From: an uncultured Eubacteriales bacterium
GTDB lineage: Bacteria; Bacillota_I; Bacilli_A; RF39; UBA660
Assembly: GCA_905188025.1 (NCBI GenBank)
Contig: CAJJKI010000003.1
Location: forward strand, 62,001-126,000
Length of the DNA stretch: 64,000 bases
Reading direction: 5' to 3'
Shown here: in pieces, positions 34,816-43,543 of the stretch
Numbering within the stretch: position 1 is the first letter of the stretch
Layout: every line of letters begins with the position of its first letter
The notes under the pieces: generated by a model
Database searches by the model: none
The model's input: the letters and a program-made list of their open reading frames with translations, nothing else
What the model was told of the DNA's origin: nothing
Program-made: the position numbers and the translations under genes

Positions 34816-35574
34816 ATGTTTAATATAGGGGATTATGTTACAAGAAACTCTTATAATAATGATATTGTTTTTAGAATTATTGATATTAAGAATGATATAT
34901 ATTATTTAAAGGGAGTTACTGTTAGATTGTATGCTGATAGTTATTATGATGATTTAGTAAAATGTGATGAAGAAGATAAGACTGATAGTTTTAGACCTAC
35001 TATTGATGAGTATCGGAATTTAAATAGGAATGAATATTTTTATTTACCAGGTAGGATACTTCATTTGGATGGAGATCAGGATTATTTAGAGAAGTGCATG
35101 ACATTTTATAAAAAAAATAAGATTAAAGCATATGGTTTATATTTGAGAGAAGGTGAGATGGCTGGGCAAGTAGAAGGACTTTTAAAAAAATATAAACCAG
35201 ATATTTTAGTGCTTACAGGACACGATTCTTTTTCTCGTAGTAAGAGGCTAAAATATAAAAATACTTCTAGTTTTGTTAATGCTGTGAATGCTGCAAGAGA
35301 GTATGAAAAATCACATGAAAAGCTTTTTATCGTGGCAGGGGCATGTCAGTCTAATTATGAGGATTTGATTAAGGCTGGGGCTAATTTTGCTTCTAGTCCA
35401 AAGAGAATTAATATTCATGCACTTGATCCTGCTATTGTAGCATCATGTTTATCTTTTTCTGATAAGAATAATAATATCGATATAATTAAAATATTAGAGA
35501 AAACAAAGTATGGAGCAGATGGTATGGGTGGTATTATTACTAAAGGCTCTATGTATATAGGGTATCCAAGATAA
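34816..35574 (+). CDS. yabG: sporulation-specific protease YabG
   Basis: YabG is a cysteine protease that processes spore coat proteins (and CspBA in clostridia). 252 residues with family segments PGRILHLDGD, YLREGEMAGQVEGLLKKY, ILVLTGHDSF, AGACQSNYEDLIKAGANFASSP and the IHALDP motif with the catalytic-type His. Start chosen at 34816 behind GGGTGA; ATG 34795 would add seven residues. It follows rsmA and precedes veg, as in Bacillus. Confidence 0.93.
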   Translation: MFNIGDYVTRNSYNNDIVFRIIDIKNDIYYLKGVTVRLYADSYYDDLVKCDEEDKTDSFRPTIDEYRNLNRNEYFYLPGRILHLDGDQDYLEKCMTFYKKNKIKAYGLYLREGEMAGQVEGLLKKYKPDILVLTGHDSFSRSKRLKYKNTSSFVNAVNAAREYEKSHEKLFIVAGACQSNYEDLIKAGANFASSPKRINIHALDPAIVASCLSFSDKNNNIDIIKILEKTKYGADGMGGIITKGSMYIGYPR

Positions 35575-35786
35575 TGGATATAAAAAATATAAGGGCTTAT
35601 TTATCTAGAAAGATAGGTAGTAGGATTGTAGTTATATACTATGGAAGTAGAAATAGAAAAGAGAGATATGAAGGAATTATATTTAAGATATATCGAAATA
35701 TTTTTACAATAAGATTATGTAATGGAGATATTAAGAGCTTTAGTTATATCGATATTATGACGAAAACTATTAAAATATATTTATAA
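35574..35786 (+). CDS. veg: Veg protein
   Basis: Veg is a small SH3-like protein conserved downstream of yabG and known for stimulating biofilm genes in Bacillus. 70 residues, with IRAYLSRKIGSRIVV and the YEGIIFKIYRNIFTIRL strand set of the family. The ATG overlaps the yabG stop by one base. Confidence 0.85.
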   Translation: MDIKNIRAYLSRKIGSRIVVIYYGSRNRKERYEGIIFKIYRNIFTIRLCNGDIKSFSYIDIMTKTIKIYL

Positions 35787-35831
35787 ATTGGTAAAAAGTG
35801 TAAGAAAGAGTGTATAATATATATAAAATAC

Positions 35832-35861
35832 TTGACTTTTATAAGATAAATGAATTAAAAT
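35832..35861 (+). promoter_or_regulatory. spoVG promoter
   Basis: TTGACT with a 17 or 18-base spacer to an AT-rich TTAAAA/TAAAAT -10. Confidence 0.5.
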
Positions 35862-35904
35862 GTAATTAGAAAATAATATTTTCTAGAGGAGGAGTGTAAA
35901 CTTA

Positions 35905-36162
35905 ATGAAAATTACTTCAGTTACAGTTAAAAAAATTGACAAAGAAAATTCAAGAATGAAAGGAATAGCTTCAGTACTTATTGATGATTGTTTTGCAGTA
36001 CACGACATTAGAATTATTGAAGGAGATAATGGTTTATTTATCGCTATGCCTAGTAGACAAACTTCTACTGGTGGATATAGAGATATTGCTCATCCTATTA
36101 ATTCTGAAACTCGTCAAATTTTTGAAAAAGAAATCATTGAAGCTTATGAAAAAGCAGAATAA
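35905..36162 (+). CDS. spoVG: septation/sporulation regulator SpoVG
   Basis: SpoVG is a small nucleic-acid-binding regulator involved in asymmetric septation and in many other responses. 85 residues, beginning [11 protein letters not shown], with the [21 protein letters not shown] strand region (21-residue block) and [18 protein letters not shown] helix-strand core; all near-identical in type to the family. Strong AGGAGG ribosome-binding site; a terminator follows at once. Confidence 0.97.
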   Translation: MKITSVTVKKIDKENSRMKGIASVLIDDCFAVHDIRIIEGDNGLFIAMPSRQTSTGGYRDIAHPINSETRQIFEKEIIEAYEKAE

Positions 36163-36183
36163 ACACCTTTTGGTGTTTTTTTC
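36162..36183 (+). terminator. terminator after spoVG
   Basis: AACACC, TTTT loop, GGTGTT and T run directly at the stop codon. Confidence 0.8.
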
Positions 36184-36204
36184 ATGCATATTATTATTTT
36201 CTTT

Positions 36205-36224
36205 ACATATGATTAAATGGGTGA
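36205..36224 (+). promoter_or_regulatory. 20-bp sequence shared upstream of yabG and yabP, copy 2
   Basis: Second exact copy of ACATATGATTAAATGGGTGA. A CATATT 13 bases before CATATGAT gives a sigma-E-like -35/-10 pair. Confidence 0.6.
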
Positions 36225-36228
36225 TGAA

Positions 36229-36540
36229 ATGGATAAGAATGTAACTTATGATAATGTTAGAGAAATAGACACTAGTTTTAATCATGGTATTAATTTAGCT
36301 GAGAGAAAAAATATAGTAGTAACAGGAGTTAAAAAGATAGATAGTTTTGATAGTGAAGAGTTTTTAATGGATACTACGCTTGGATATTTAACTATAAAAG
36401 GTAGTGATTTGGAAATTATTAAGTTAGATACTTATCAAGGTAATGTATCTATTAAGGGAAGAATAGATAGTATTACATATATGGATACTGGAAGTAATAA
36501 GAATAAAGAAGAATCTTTTTTAGGTAAATTATTTAAATAA
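36229..36540 (+). CDS. yabP: sporulation protein YabP
   Basis: YabP is a sigma-E-controlled protein of the mother cell, paired with YabQ. 103 residues; the family core is visible as RKNIVVTGVKKIDSFDSEEFLM and TTLGYLTIKGSDLEI (each read in part), similar to YabP and its relative YqfC. Start at 36229 behind GGGTGATGA. It overlaps yabQ by one base. Confidence 0.88.
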   Translation: MDKNVTYDNVREIDTSFNHGINLAERKNIVVTGVKKIDSFDSEEFLMDTTLGYLTIKGSDLEIIKLDTYQGNVSIKGRIDSITYMDTGSNKNKEESFLGKLFK

Positions 36541-36830
36541 TGAGTTTAAATATTCAAATATATTCGTTAGGCTATTCCTTCATTTTTGGCATATTCTTTT
36601 ATATATTGTTAGAATTATTTAATAAGATTACTTTTAGTGGAAAGTTATTTTGGAAGATTATTTATTCTTTTATTTTTACAATCGGTTTGTCTTTATTATA
36701 CTTTTGGGGTTTACTGTATATTAATAATGGATATTTACATATATATTTTTTATTAATGATATTGGTTGGTTATATAATTATGTTTTATATTAAAAAGTAT
36801 TGGTTGACAGTTGGACATAAAAAAAAATAA
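36540..36830 (+). CDS. yabQ: spore cortex biosynthesis protein YabQ
   Basis: YabQ is a membrane protein of the outer forespore membrane needed for cortex formation in Bacillus. 96 residues with three hydrophobic segments and a Lys-rich C-terminus. The sequence alone is weakly diagnostic; position between yabP and divIC supports the name strongly. Confidence 0.82.
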   Translation: MSLNIQIYSLGYSFIFGIFFYILLELFNKITFSGKLFWKIIYSFIFTIGLSLLYFWGLLYINNGYLHIYFLLMILVGYIIMFYIKKYWLTVGHKKK

Positions 36831-36846
36831 TGTTGTTTTATTTAGT

Positions 36847-36875
36847 TTGTCAAATAGTAATGATTGTGATATAAT
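36847..36875 (+). promoter_or_regulatory. divIC promoter
   Basis: TTGTCA, 17-base spacer, TATAAT, about 30 bases before the divIC start. It gives divIC vegetative expression separate from yabPQ. Confidence 0.7.
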
Positions 36876-36905
36876 GACAGTGTGTAAGGATAGGAAGGTG
36901 ATAGC

Positions 36906-37226
36906 ATGAAAAATTCCAATAATAAGACTACAAAGAAAAAAAGAAAAGCTTCTAAGCATAAAATTAGAATTGCTATGGCAGTATTTGTTTTTGGTGCTAT
37001 TACTATTAGTTTAGGGTATAATCTATTTAATAATTTAAAGATGATTGAACAAATGAAAGCTGAGAAGGTTAGTTTAAATAAAAAAATGGAGGATCTTGAA
37101 AAAGAGAAGGAAGTGTTAGAGACAGATATTCAAAAATTAGAAGATCCTGATTATATTGCTAAATATGTGAGAGAAAAATATTTCTATTCTAAGGATGGAG
37201 AATTAATTTTAAGAATGGACGATTAA
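36906..37226 (+). CDS. divIC: cell division protein DivIC/FtsB
   Basis: DivIC forms the FtsB-FtsL-FtsQ (DivIC-FtsL-DivIB) complex of the divisome. 106 residues: Lys-rich cytoplasmic tail (1-20), one membrane helix (about 22-40), a coiled coil (45-75) and the EDPDYIAKYVREKYFYSKDGE segment, the conserved DPxYIExxAR-like motif. Standard position after yabQ. Confidence 0.92.
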   Translation: MKNSNNKTTKKKRKASKHKIRIAMAVFVFGAITISLGYNLFNNLKMIEQMKAEKVSLNKKMEDLEKEKEVLETDIQKLEDPDYIAKYVREKYFYSKDGELILRMDD

Positions 37227-37262
37227 TGGACGACTATTTTGGTTGTTCTTTAAAATTTTATT

Positions 37263-37296
37263 AAAAGAAAAAGACGATTATTTTTCGTCTTTTTCT
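37263..37296. terminator. convergent terminator between divIC and ftsH
   Basis: AAAGAAAAAGACGA and its complement surround a six-base loop with T tracts both ways; the last Lys/Glu/Asp codons of ftsH form one arm. Confidence 0.75.
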
Positions 37297-39215
37297 TTAT
37301 CTTCTTTTATAACTTTTTTACTTTCTTTTTTTTGCTTGCTTTCTTCAGTAGTTGCTTTTTCAGTAGATTCTTCATCACTTTCTGGTTTAATTAACTTGCC
37401 ATGTTCTACTAATGAATCAATTTGTTCTTTAGTAATTGTTTCTTCTTCAAGAAGTGTTTCAGCAATTAATTTTAATAATTTTTGATTTTCTTTTAGAATC
37501 TTTTTGCTCTTTTCATAACATTCATTAATGATACTACGCATCTCTTCATCAATTTCATATGCTACGGTATCAGAGAAATTTTTATTTTTATTATAATCTC
37601 TACCTAAGAAAGTGTTTTCGTCAGGTTCATCTAGCATCATTGGTCCTAGGGAACTCATTCCGTATTCGGTAACCATTTTTCTAGCAATATTGGTAGCTTT
37701 TTTGAAGTCGTCGTGTGCACCAGTAGTTACTTCATTGAATGTAATTTCTTCAGCAACACGTCCTCCTAATAAACCACAAATAGAATCAAGTAATTCTTTT
37801 TTAGTGTAATTAAATGTATCATCTTTAGGAGTCATCATTGTGTAACCACCTGCGTGTCCTCTTGGGATGATAGTGATTTTTTGCACTTCGTTTGCACCAT
37901 CTAGTTTTAATCCTAGTACAGCGTGTCCTGCTTCATGGTATGCTACGAGTTTCTTTTCTTTATCAGTATATTTTCTTGTTACTTTAGCTGGTCCCATAAG
38001 TACTCTATCAGTTGCTTCATCTATTTCAGCCATAGTAATTGCTTTTTTATTTCTTCTAACGGCTAATAAGGCAGCTTCATTAAGTAGGTTTTCTAGGTCA
38101 GCTCCTGAGAATCCTGGTGTTCTTTTTGCAAGATTATCAAGGGTAACGGTTTTATCTAATACTTTATTTTTAGCATGTACTGCTAATATTTCTTTACGAG
38201 CTTGTTTATCAGGAAGTGATACAGTAACTTGACGATCAAATCTTCCTGGTCTTAATAATGCTGGGTCTAGAACGTCAGGTCTATTTGTAGCAGCAATAAT
38301 AATAATTCCTTCATTAGCTCCGAAACCATCCATTTCAGTTAATAGTTGGTTAAGTGTTTGTTCTCTTTCATCGTGTCCACCACCAAGGCCAGTTCCTCTT
38401 TGTCTTCCAACGGCATCAATTTCATCGATGAATATTAGACATGGAGCGTTCATTTTAGCTTGCTTGAACATATCTCTTACACGTGATGCTCCAATACCTA
38501 CAAATAATTCAACGAAATCAGAACCACTAATATAGTAGAATGGAACTTTTGCTTCACCAGCAACGGCTTTTGCTAAAAGAGTTTTACCAGTTCCTGGAGG
38601 GCCTACTAAGAGGATACCTTTAGGAATTCTAGCTCCCATACTTTGAAATTTTTTAGGGTTCTTTAGGAAGTCTATTAATTCTTGTACTTCTTCCTTTTCT
38701 TCAGTTAGGCCTGCTACGTCTTTGAAAGTGGCTGTTTTTTCACCATTTACTAAGACAGCTTTGCTTCTACCAAAGTCCATTGATTTGCCACCACTGCTAC
38801 TTAGTTGTCTTGTGAATAACCATATCATAACTCCTGCTAATAATATTGTTGGTACATATTCTAATAGAGCATACCAAGCGGAAGTGTCTGAATCTCTTTC
38901 TACAACTAATTTGAAACTTTGTTCTTCTTCAGCAGCAACAATTTTCTTCATAAATTCTTCTGATACTGGTAAGTATAACTTGAAACTTTCATTTTCTTTA
39001 TAGTCTTTTAATTTACCAGTTATTTCATAGTTTTTTGAACGAACTTTGTTAATAATAGTTATTTCTTCAATTTTGTTTTCTTCTAAAGCTGTCATAAATT
39101 CACTAGCATTTAATTCTTTGACTACACTTCCTTGTAAATTAACTAGAAGCATGCATCCAATAATAAATATTAGTAAAAATACATACGGCATTAGATTATT
39201 TCCTTTTTTCTTCAA
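37278..39215 (-). CDS. ftsH: ATP-dependent zinc metalloprotease FtsH
   Basis: FtsH is a membrane-bound AAA+ protease. 645 residues: two membrane segments (about 10-28 and 112-130) around an extracytoplasmic domain, Walker A GPPGTGKT, Walker [33 protein letters not shown], and the HEAGH zinc site. The C-terminus is Lys/Glu-rich. Start is TTG at 39213-39215 behind AGGAGG. It is transcribed against the replication direction, and hpt, usually between tilS and ftsH, is missing. Confidence 0.97.
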   Translation of the reverse strand: MKKKGNNLMPYVFLLIFIIGCMLLVNLQGSVVKELNASEFMTALEENKIEEITIINKVRSKNYEITGKLKDYKENESFKLYLPVSEEFMKKIVAAEEEQSFKLVVERDSDTSAWYALLEYVPTILLAGVMIWLFTRQLSSSGGKSMDFGRSKAVLVNGEKTATFKDVAGLTEEKEEVQELIDFLKNPKKFQSMGARIPKGILLVGPPGTGKTLLAKAVAGEAKVPFYYISGSDFVELFVGIGASRVRDMFKQAKMNAPCLIFIDEIDAVGRQRGTGLGGGHDEREQTLNQLLTEMDGFGANEGIIIIAATNRPDVLDPALLRPGRFDRQVTVSLPDKQARKEILAVHAKNKVLDKTVTLDNLAKRTPGFSGADLENLLNEAALLAVRRNKKAITMAEIDEATDRVLMGPAKVTRKYTDKEKKLVAYHEAGHAVLGLKLDGANEVQKITIIPRGHAGGYTMMTPKDDTFNYTKKELLDSICGLLGGRVAEEITFNEVTTGAHDDFKKATNIARKMVTEYGMSSLGPMMLDEPDENTFLGRDYNKNKNFSDTVAYEIDEEMRSIINECYEKSKKILKENQKLLKLIAETLLEEETITKEQIDSLVEHGKLIKPESDEESTEKATTEESKQKKESKKVIKEDKEKDEK

Positions 39216-39216
39216 T

Positions 39217-40542
39217 TTAATTTCCTCCTTTTTTGTAACTAGTTAGTATTATATCACATAATTCATGCTTTTTAACATTATATTTAGATTTTTTTATATT
39301 TGGAATCCATAATATTTTATTATTAGAGTCTACTAATAACGGATAAGTATTTCTATTATCTTTAGGTATTTTATTTTCAATAAAGATATCACTTATTTTT
39401 TTCTTACCATTTAGTCCTAAAACTTCGATATAATCACCTGGTTGTTTATTCCTTATATATAATGGTAATGATATTTCTTTACTATTTAGTCGACATATAT
39501 TGTTACCATCTTCAGTACTACTATTAATTGTTTTAATTATTAGATCATTTATTTCTAGGTAGTTATCAAATAGTATTTTATAATTGTTATTATTTGATTC
39601 ATTTCTTTCTTCTAGATAGATATAATTATATTCTTTTCTAGCTTGATAGTTATTTGGCAAGATAACTTTTGAATTAGGTTTATTATTAGTAGATAATTTA
39701 ATAATATCTTCTATATGTTTATCTTTAATAATATTGGCTTTATTTTGATAGATATTACTTAGTAGATAGAAAATAATATTTTTCTTTAGGAAGGGGTGTT
39801 CTTTATTAAATAAAGATATATCAATAATATTATTTTGATAATAAGTATTGATTTTATCTTTAGTAATGTCTTCTAAGTAATTATAATATTCTTGTAGTGT
39901 ATTTGAATATTTTAAGAAACTTAGATGAACACTAGGATCTTCTTTTTTTAATAACGGTAAGATATTCTTTCTAAGTCTATTTCTAGTATAATTGGTATCT
40001 TCATTAGTGTTATCAATAAAATATTTAATATTATTTTCCTTATTATATTTAAGTATATCTTCTTTTGTTATACTAAGTAGGGGGCGAATAATAGTATAGT
40101 TATTCATTTTGGAATAGGTTTTTATTCCAGCATAACCTTCTAAATTAGAGCCACGAATAATTTTCATTAAAACGGTTTCTATTAAATCATCTCCATGATG
40201 AGCTAAGAAGAGACTATGAGAATGATACTTATTTAGCACTTCTTCATAAAATTTATATCTCTTAGTACGAGCTTCATTTTCAAAATTATTCTCTTTATAG
40301 TTAGCAATTTTATAATATTCAAATATTAGATTATGTTCTTTACAGTAATTTTTTAGGTATTTAGCTTCTTGTTCACTATCTTTACGGACACTATGATTAA
40401 TATGTGCACATACAATAGTCTTATCAGTATTATGTTCTAATAGGTGTAATAAAGCCATGGAATCTGGACCGGATGATACTCCAATGACAATATAATCATC
40501 TTTTATATCTTTTAAAGAAGTAATTAGATAATCTAAATTCAT
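39217..40542 (-). CDS. tilS: tRNA(Ile)-lysidine synthetase
   Basis: TilS makes lysidine at the wobble base of tRNA-Ile2 (CAU). 441 residues: the PP-loop IGVSSGPDSMALLHLL near residue 18-33 (SGGxDS-like with Ser-Ser-Gly-Pro-Asp-Ser), HHGDDLIETVLM, and a C-terminal substrate-recognition domain ending with the KPGD-like QPGDYIEVLGLNGKKK. The SxGPDS form replaces the common SGGVDS; this variant also occurs elsewhere in Firmicutes. It ends one base before the ftsH start. Confidence 0.95.
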   Translation of the reverse strand: MNLDYLITSLKDIKDDYIVIGVSSGPDSMALLHLLEHNTDKTIVCAHINHSVRKDSEQEAKYLKNYCKEHNLIFEYYKIANYKENNFENEARTKRYKFYEEVLNKYHSHSLFLAHHGDDLIETVLMKIIRGSNLEGYAGIKTYSKMNNYTIIRPLLSITKEDILKYNKENNIKYFIDNTNEDTNYTRNRLRKNILPLLKKEDPSVHLSFLKYSNTLQEYYNYLEDITKDKINTYYQNNIIDISLFNKEHPFLKKNIIFYLLSNIYQNKANIIKDKHIEDIIKLSTNNKPNSKVILPNNYQARKEYNYIYLEERNESNNNNYKILFDNYLEINDLIIKTINSSTEDGNNICRLNSKEISLPLYIRNKQPGDYIEVLGLNGKKKISDIFIENKIPKDNRNTYPLLVDSNNKILWIPNIKKSKYNVKKHELCDIILTSYKKGGN

Positions 40543-40566
40543 GAATATTCCTCCTAACTCGTAAGT

Positions 40567-40595
40567 ATTATATCAAAATAATGATAAGAAGTAAA
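40567..40595 (-). promoter_or_regulatory. promoter of tilS-ftsH
   Basis: On the minus strand TTTACT, 17 bases, TATAAT; the -10 is about 25 bases before the tilS start. Confidence 0.6.
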
Positions 40596-40841
40596 TAATT
40601 ATAGATTTATAGTAATTTTCTTATAAAAATAGTGTCTAAAATTTAATATTTATATTATTCCTAAATGCTGATAATTCTTGTAGAATGATAAATAAATATA
40701 AAAAATTTTTGATAGGCATAGAGTGTTACTTAGTTATAATAGTTGGTGTGCTCATGTAAAACATGCAAATAGTTATTTATATAAGTTAATTATTGATAGA
40801 GAGATGGAAGGAATATGTTAACAAAAAATTAACAAAAGGGC

Positions 40842-40870
40842 TTTTCAAAGGGTGAAAAATTTGATAGAAT
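40842..40870 (+). promoter_or_regulatory. promoter of parA-parB
   Basis: TTTTCA, 17-base spacer, TAGAAT, 54 bases before the parA start. Confidence 0.45.
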
Positions 40871-40924
40871 AGATAGTGATTACATATGTTATAAGATAGC
40901 TATGCATAAAGAGGTGAAGTAAAC

Positions 40925-41740
40925 ATGGGTAAAATAATTGCAATTGTTAATCAAAAGGGTGGAGTAGGTAAAACTACTACTAGTATTAATTTGTCGGCCT
41001 CTTTGGGAATGCTTGGTAAGAAGGTACTAATGATTGATTTGGATCCACAAGGAAATGCTACTACTGGTGTTGGTGTGGAAAAGAAGGGATTATCTAATAG
41101 TATTTATGAAGTATTAACTTTAAAATCTGATATAAATAGTGCAATTGTTAAAACTAAGAGTGTTAATTTGGATGTAATACCAGCTTATTTGAATTTGGCA
41201 GGAGTAGAGATGGAACTTATTGAGTTAGAAAGAAAGTTTCGTGAATCTAATCAAAAAATAAATAGGGTTACGAGACTTAAGGATGAACTTAGTAAGGTTA
41301 AGGATAGATATGATTTTATTTTGATAGATTGTCCACCATCATTGGGAATACTTACTACTAATGCTTTAGCAGCAGCTGATTCAGTACTTATACCGGTACA
41401 ATGTGAATATTATGCTTTGGAAGGTATTATGCAGCTTATTAATACAATTATGTTAGCACAAAGAAAGGTTAATCCTAATCTAGATATTGAGGGTGTTTTG
41501 TTAACAATGCTTAGTGTAAATACTAATTTAGGATTAGAGGTTATTAGTAGTATTAAGGAGTTCTTTAAAGAAAGAGTTTATGATACAATCATTCCAAGAC
41601 TTATAAAGTTAGCGGAGGCTCCTAGTCATGGAAAGACGATATTAGATTATGATCCAAAGGGAAAGGGCACAAAGGCCTATCTTAATTTAGCAAGGGAGGT
41701 AATTGAGAGAAATGGAACAAAAGAACAAAGCATTGGGTAG
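40925..41740 (+). CDS. parA: chromosome partitioning ATPase ParA (Soj)
   Basis: ParA/Soj is a deviant Walker ATPase that drives origin segregation with ParB and, in Bacillus, regulates DnaA. 271 residues: KGGVGKTTT (residues 11-19), DLDPQGNAT (about 39-47) and DCPPSLGILT (about 137-146). The short N-terminus without an extra DNA-binding domain marks the chromosomal type. It overlaps parB. Confidence 0.97.
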   Translation: MGKIIAIVNQKGGVGKTTTSINLSASLGMLGKKVLMIDLDPQGNATTGVGVEKKGLSNSIYEVLTLKSDINSAIVKTKSVNLDVIPAYLNLAGVEMELIELERKFRESNQKINRVTRLKDELSKVKDRYDFILIDCPPSLGILTTNALAAADSVLIPVQCEYYALEGIMQLINTIMLAQRKVNPNLDIEGVLLTMLSVNTNLGLEVISSIKEFFKERVYDTIIPRLIKLAEAPSHGKTILDYDPKGKGTKAYLNLAREVIERNGTKEQSIG

Positions 41741-42590
41741 AGGACTTGAGCAATTATTTGCTAGTGAAGTTTTAGATTTTGATTCATTTGAGTCAAATAT
41801 ATTGGATTCGGCTGATCAAGATGATATTAAACAAATTAGTTTATCAGAGATTAGATCTAATCCATATCAACCTAGAAAGACTTTTAATGATGAAGCTTTG
41901 AAAGAGTTAGCTGAGTCAATTAAGAATTATGGTGTATTTCAACCAATTATTGTAAAGAAAAGTATCAAGGGATATGATTTGGTTGCTGGTGAGAGAAGAG
42001 TAAGGGCTTCTAAGTTAGCTGGCTTGGATAAGATTCCTGCTATTGTAAAGGATTTTTCTGATGATATGATGAGAGAGATTGCTTTACTTGAAAACTTACA
42101 AAGAGAGAATTTAACTGCTATTGAACTTGCTTGGGCATATAAGGGAATAATTGATAGTTTACATATTACTCAAGATGAGTTAGCTAATAAGCTTGGTAAG
42201 AGTAGAAGCAATGTTACAAATGTTTTGGGATTACTTAGACTTCCTACTTCAGTACAAGAAATGGTATTGACTGGTAAGTTATCTATGGGTCATGCTAGAG
42301 AGCTTAGTAAGTTAGAGGATACTGCTGAGATTAAGAAATATGCTAATATGGTAGTAGAAAAAGGTTTATCAGTTAGAGAACTTGAAAAGTTAATGTCATT
42401 TGAAGAGATAAAGAAAGCTAATCCTATTAAAAAGATTAAGGAAAATAATGAATATAAATATGTCGAGAGAGAATTAAGAGAAGTGCTTGGTACTAAGGTA
42501 AAAGTTGGTAACAAGAAATTAGAGATTAGTTTTGAAAATAATAATGATTTAGATAGAATATTAGAAATTATGAATATTAAGATTAATTAG
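41712..42590 (+). CDS. parB: chromosome partitioning protein ParB (Spo0J)
   Basis: ParB is a CTP-dependent clamp that loads at parS and spreads. 292 residues: the CTP-binding motif GERRVRA near residue 95-101, ENLQRENL, and the HTH with KSRSNVTNVLGLLRLP and LSMGHAREL. Of the residues known to separate ParB from Noc, it keeps Arg (KSR) and Gly (MGHAR) as ParB does, with Val and Arg at the two intermediate places. So parS rather than Noc-site binding is predicted. A TTG at 41703 is an alternative start. It overlaps parA by 29 bases. Confidence 0.95.
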   Translation: MEQKNKALGRGLEQLFASEVLDFDSFESNILDSADQDDIKQISLSEIRSNPYQPRKTFNDEALKELAESIKNYGVFQPIIVKKSIKGYDLVAGERRVRASKLAGLDKIPAIVKDFSDDMMREIALLENLQRENLTAIELAWAYKGIIDSLHITQDELANKLGKSRSNVTNVLGLLRLPTSVQEMVLTGKLSMGHARELSKLEDTAEIKKYANMVVEKGLSVRELEKLMSFEEIKKANPIKKIKENNEYKYVERELREVLGTKVKVGNKKLEISFENNNDLDRILEIMNIKIN

Positions 42591-42621
42591 ATACTATGAA
42601 AATAGTATCTTTTTCTTTTTT
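42591..42621 (+). terminator. terminator after parB
   Basis: ATACTAT and ATAGTAT hairpin with a T-rich tail right after the stop. Confidence 0.8.
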
Positions 42622-42705
42622 AGTAATTTGTTTATATTAAGGTCTTTAATCATGTTATTAGGGTTGTTAATAAAATCATCTAGTTAATTGTGATAAGATT
42701 TTAAT

Positions 42706-42801
42706 CGACAGGCAGCAAAAAGAAGTGATACAAAAGATAAATAGGGACTAGAAATATGTCGAAATTTATTGTTTCGTTTTTGTTGCTAGTGATGCCTGTC
42801 G
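42706..42801. repeat. long inverted repeat upstream of csp
   Basis: CGACAGGCA (42706-42714) and TGCCTGTCG (42793-42801) are perfect inverted arms 78 bases apart, and the inner GCAAAAA can extend pairing with TTTTTGT. The right arm lies within the csp promoter spacer. It is unusually GC-rich for its surroundings. Confidence 0.6.
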
Positions 42802-42811
42802 GCGGTATAAT
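42783..42811 (+). promoter_or_regulatory. csp promoter
   Basis: TTGCTA, 17-base spacer, TATAAT, 37 bases before the start codon. Confidence 0.7.
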
Positions 42812-42848
42812 AAATATGTAAGTGATTACTAGATTGTGAGGTGTTAAG

Positions 42849-43064
42849 ATGTTTGGAAATGTAAAGTGGTTCAATAATGAAAAGGGTTATGGCTTTATTG
42901 ATTATGCGCAAGATGAAGATATTTTTGTTCATTATTCTGCTATTAAGCAAGATGGTTACAAGACTTTATCTGAAGGACAAAGAGTTGAATTTGATTTAAT
43001 AGAAACTCCTAAAGGACTTCAAGCAATTAATGTCAGACCAGCCAGTTCAGAGAAAGTAATGTAA
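42849..43064 (+). CDS. csp: cold-shock domain protein
   Basis: A 71-residue single-domain OB-fold RNA chaperone. [17 protein letters not shown] contains RNP1 (KGYGFI) and DIFVHYSAI contains RNP2 (IFVHY). A short charged tail follows. It is monocistronic, with its own promoter and terminator. Which cold-shock paralogue it represents cannot be told. Confidence 0.95.
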   Translation: MFGNVKWFNNEKGYGFIDYAQDEDIFVHYSAIKQDGYKTLSEGQRVEFDLIETPKGLQAINVRPASSEKVM

Positions 43065-43118
43065 CGATTGAGTGGTTATGTTTTTGAACTTTATGATACA
43101 ACAGGTATGGCAAGAGAG

Positions 43119-43147
43119 AGTAAGAGCTTAACGGTTCTTACTTTTTC
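43119..43147 (+). terminator. terminator after csp
   Basis: GTAAGA and TCTTAC hairpin followed by CTTTTTC. Confidence 0.65.
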
Positions 43148-43170
43148 TATTAAAATATATTGATAAATGG

Positions 43171-43199
43171 TTGACATTTATAGGGTTATGTGCTATATT
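43171..43199 (+). promoter_or_regulatory. secE promoter
   Basis: TTGACA, 17-base spacer, TATATT, 47 bases before the secE start. Confidence 0.8.
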
Positions 43200-43246
43200 T
43201 TACTTAGCACTGAGGTGTTTTTATTTTGGATTAATGTGGAGGTATT

Positions 43247-43543
43247 ATGAAAAAAGTAGAAAAAGTAGAAGAAAAAGCAGTTGCTAGTAAGAATACTAAG
43301 AGAGAGAAGTATATTGCGGAGAAGAAAACTGTAAAGAAAGAAAAGAAAGCTAAGGAAAATATTTTTAAGAAAATTGGAAAATATTTCAAAGGTGTTGGTA
43401 AAGAAATTAAAAGAATTAGATGGACTAATGGTAAGGATTTAGTTAAATATTCTATAGCAACAGTTATGTTTGTACTTTTCTTTGGAATATATTTCTATGG
43501 AATTGATTGGATAGCTTTATTAGTAAGGAGTTTGGCGAAGTAA
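43247..43543 (+). CDS. secE: protein translocase subunit SecE
   Basis: SecE is the small clamp-like subunit of the SecYEG channel. 98 residues: a Lys/Glu-rich cytoplasmic extension (1-50), the conserved amphipathic FKGVGKEIKRIRWTNGKDLVKYS, and one membrane helix (about 68-90). The stop overlaps the nusG start by one base. The rpmG gene often found before secE is not here. Confidence 0.93.
   Translation: MKKVEKVEEKAVASKNTKREKYIAEKKTVKKEKKAKENIFKKIGKYFKGVGKEIKRIRWTNGKDLVKYSIATVMFVLFFGIYFYGIDWIALLVRSLAK

Larger units (their letters stand above)
40543..40924. other. intergenic region between tilS and parA
   Basis: 382 bases without a gene. It carries a minus-strand promoter for tilS (40567-40595), a plus-strand promoter for parA (40842-40870), a lone TATAAT at 40735-40740 and a small CATGTAAAACATG palindrome at 40754-40766. 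No parS or Noc site is present here. Confidence 0.6.
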
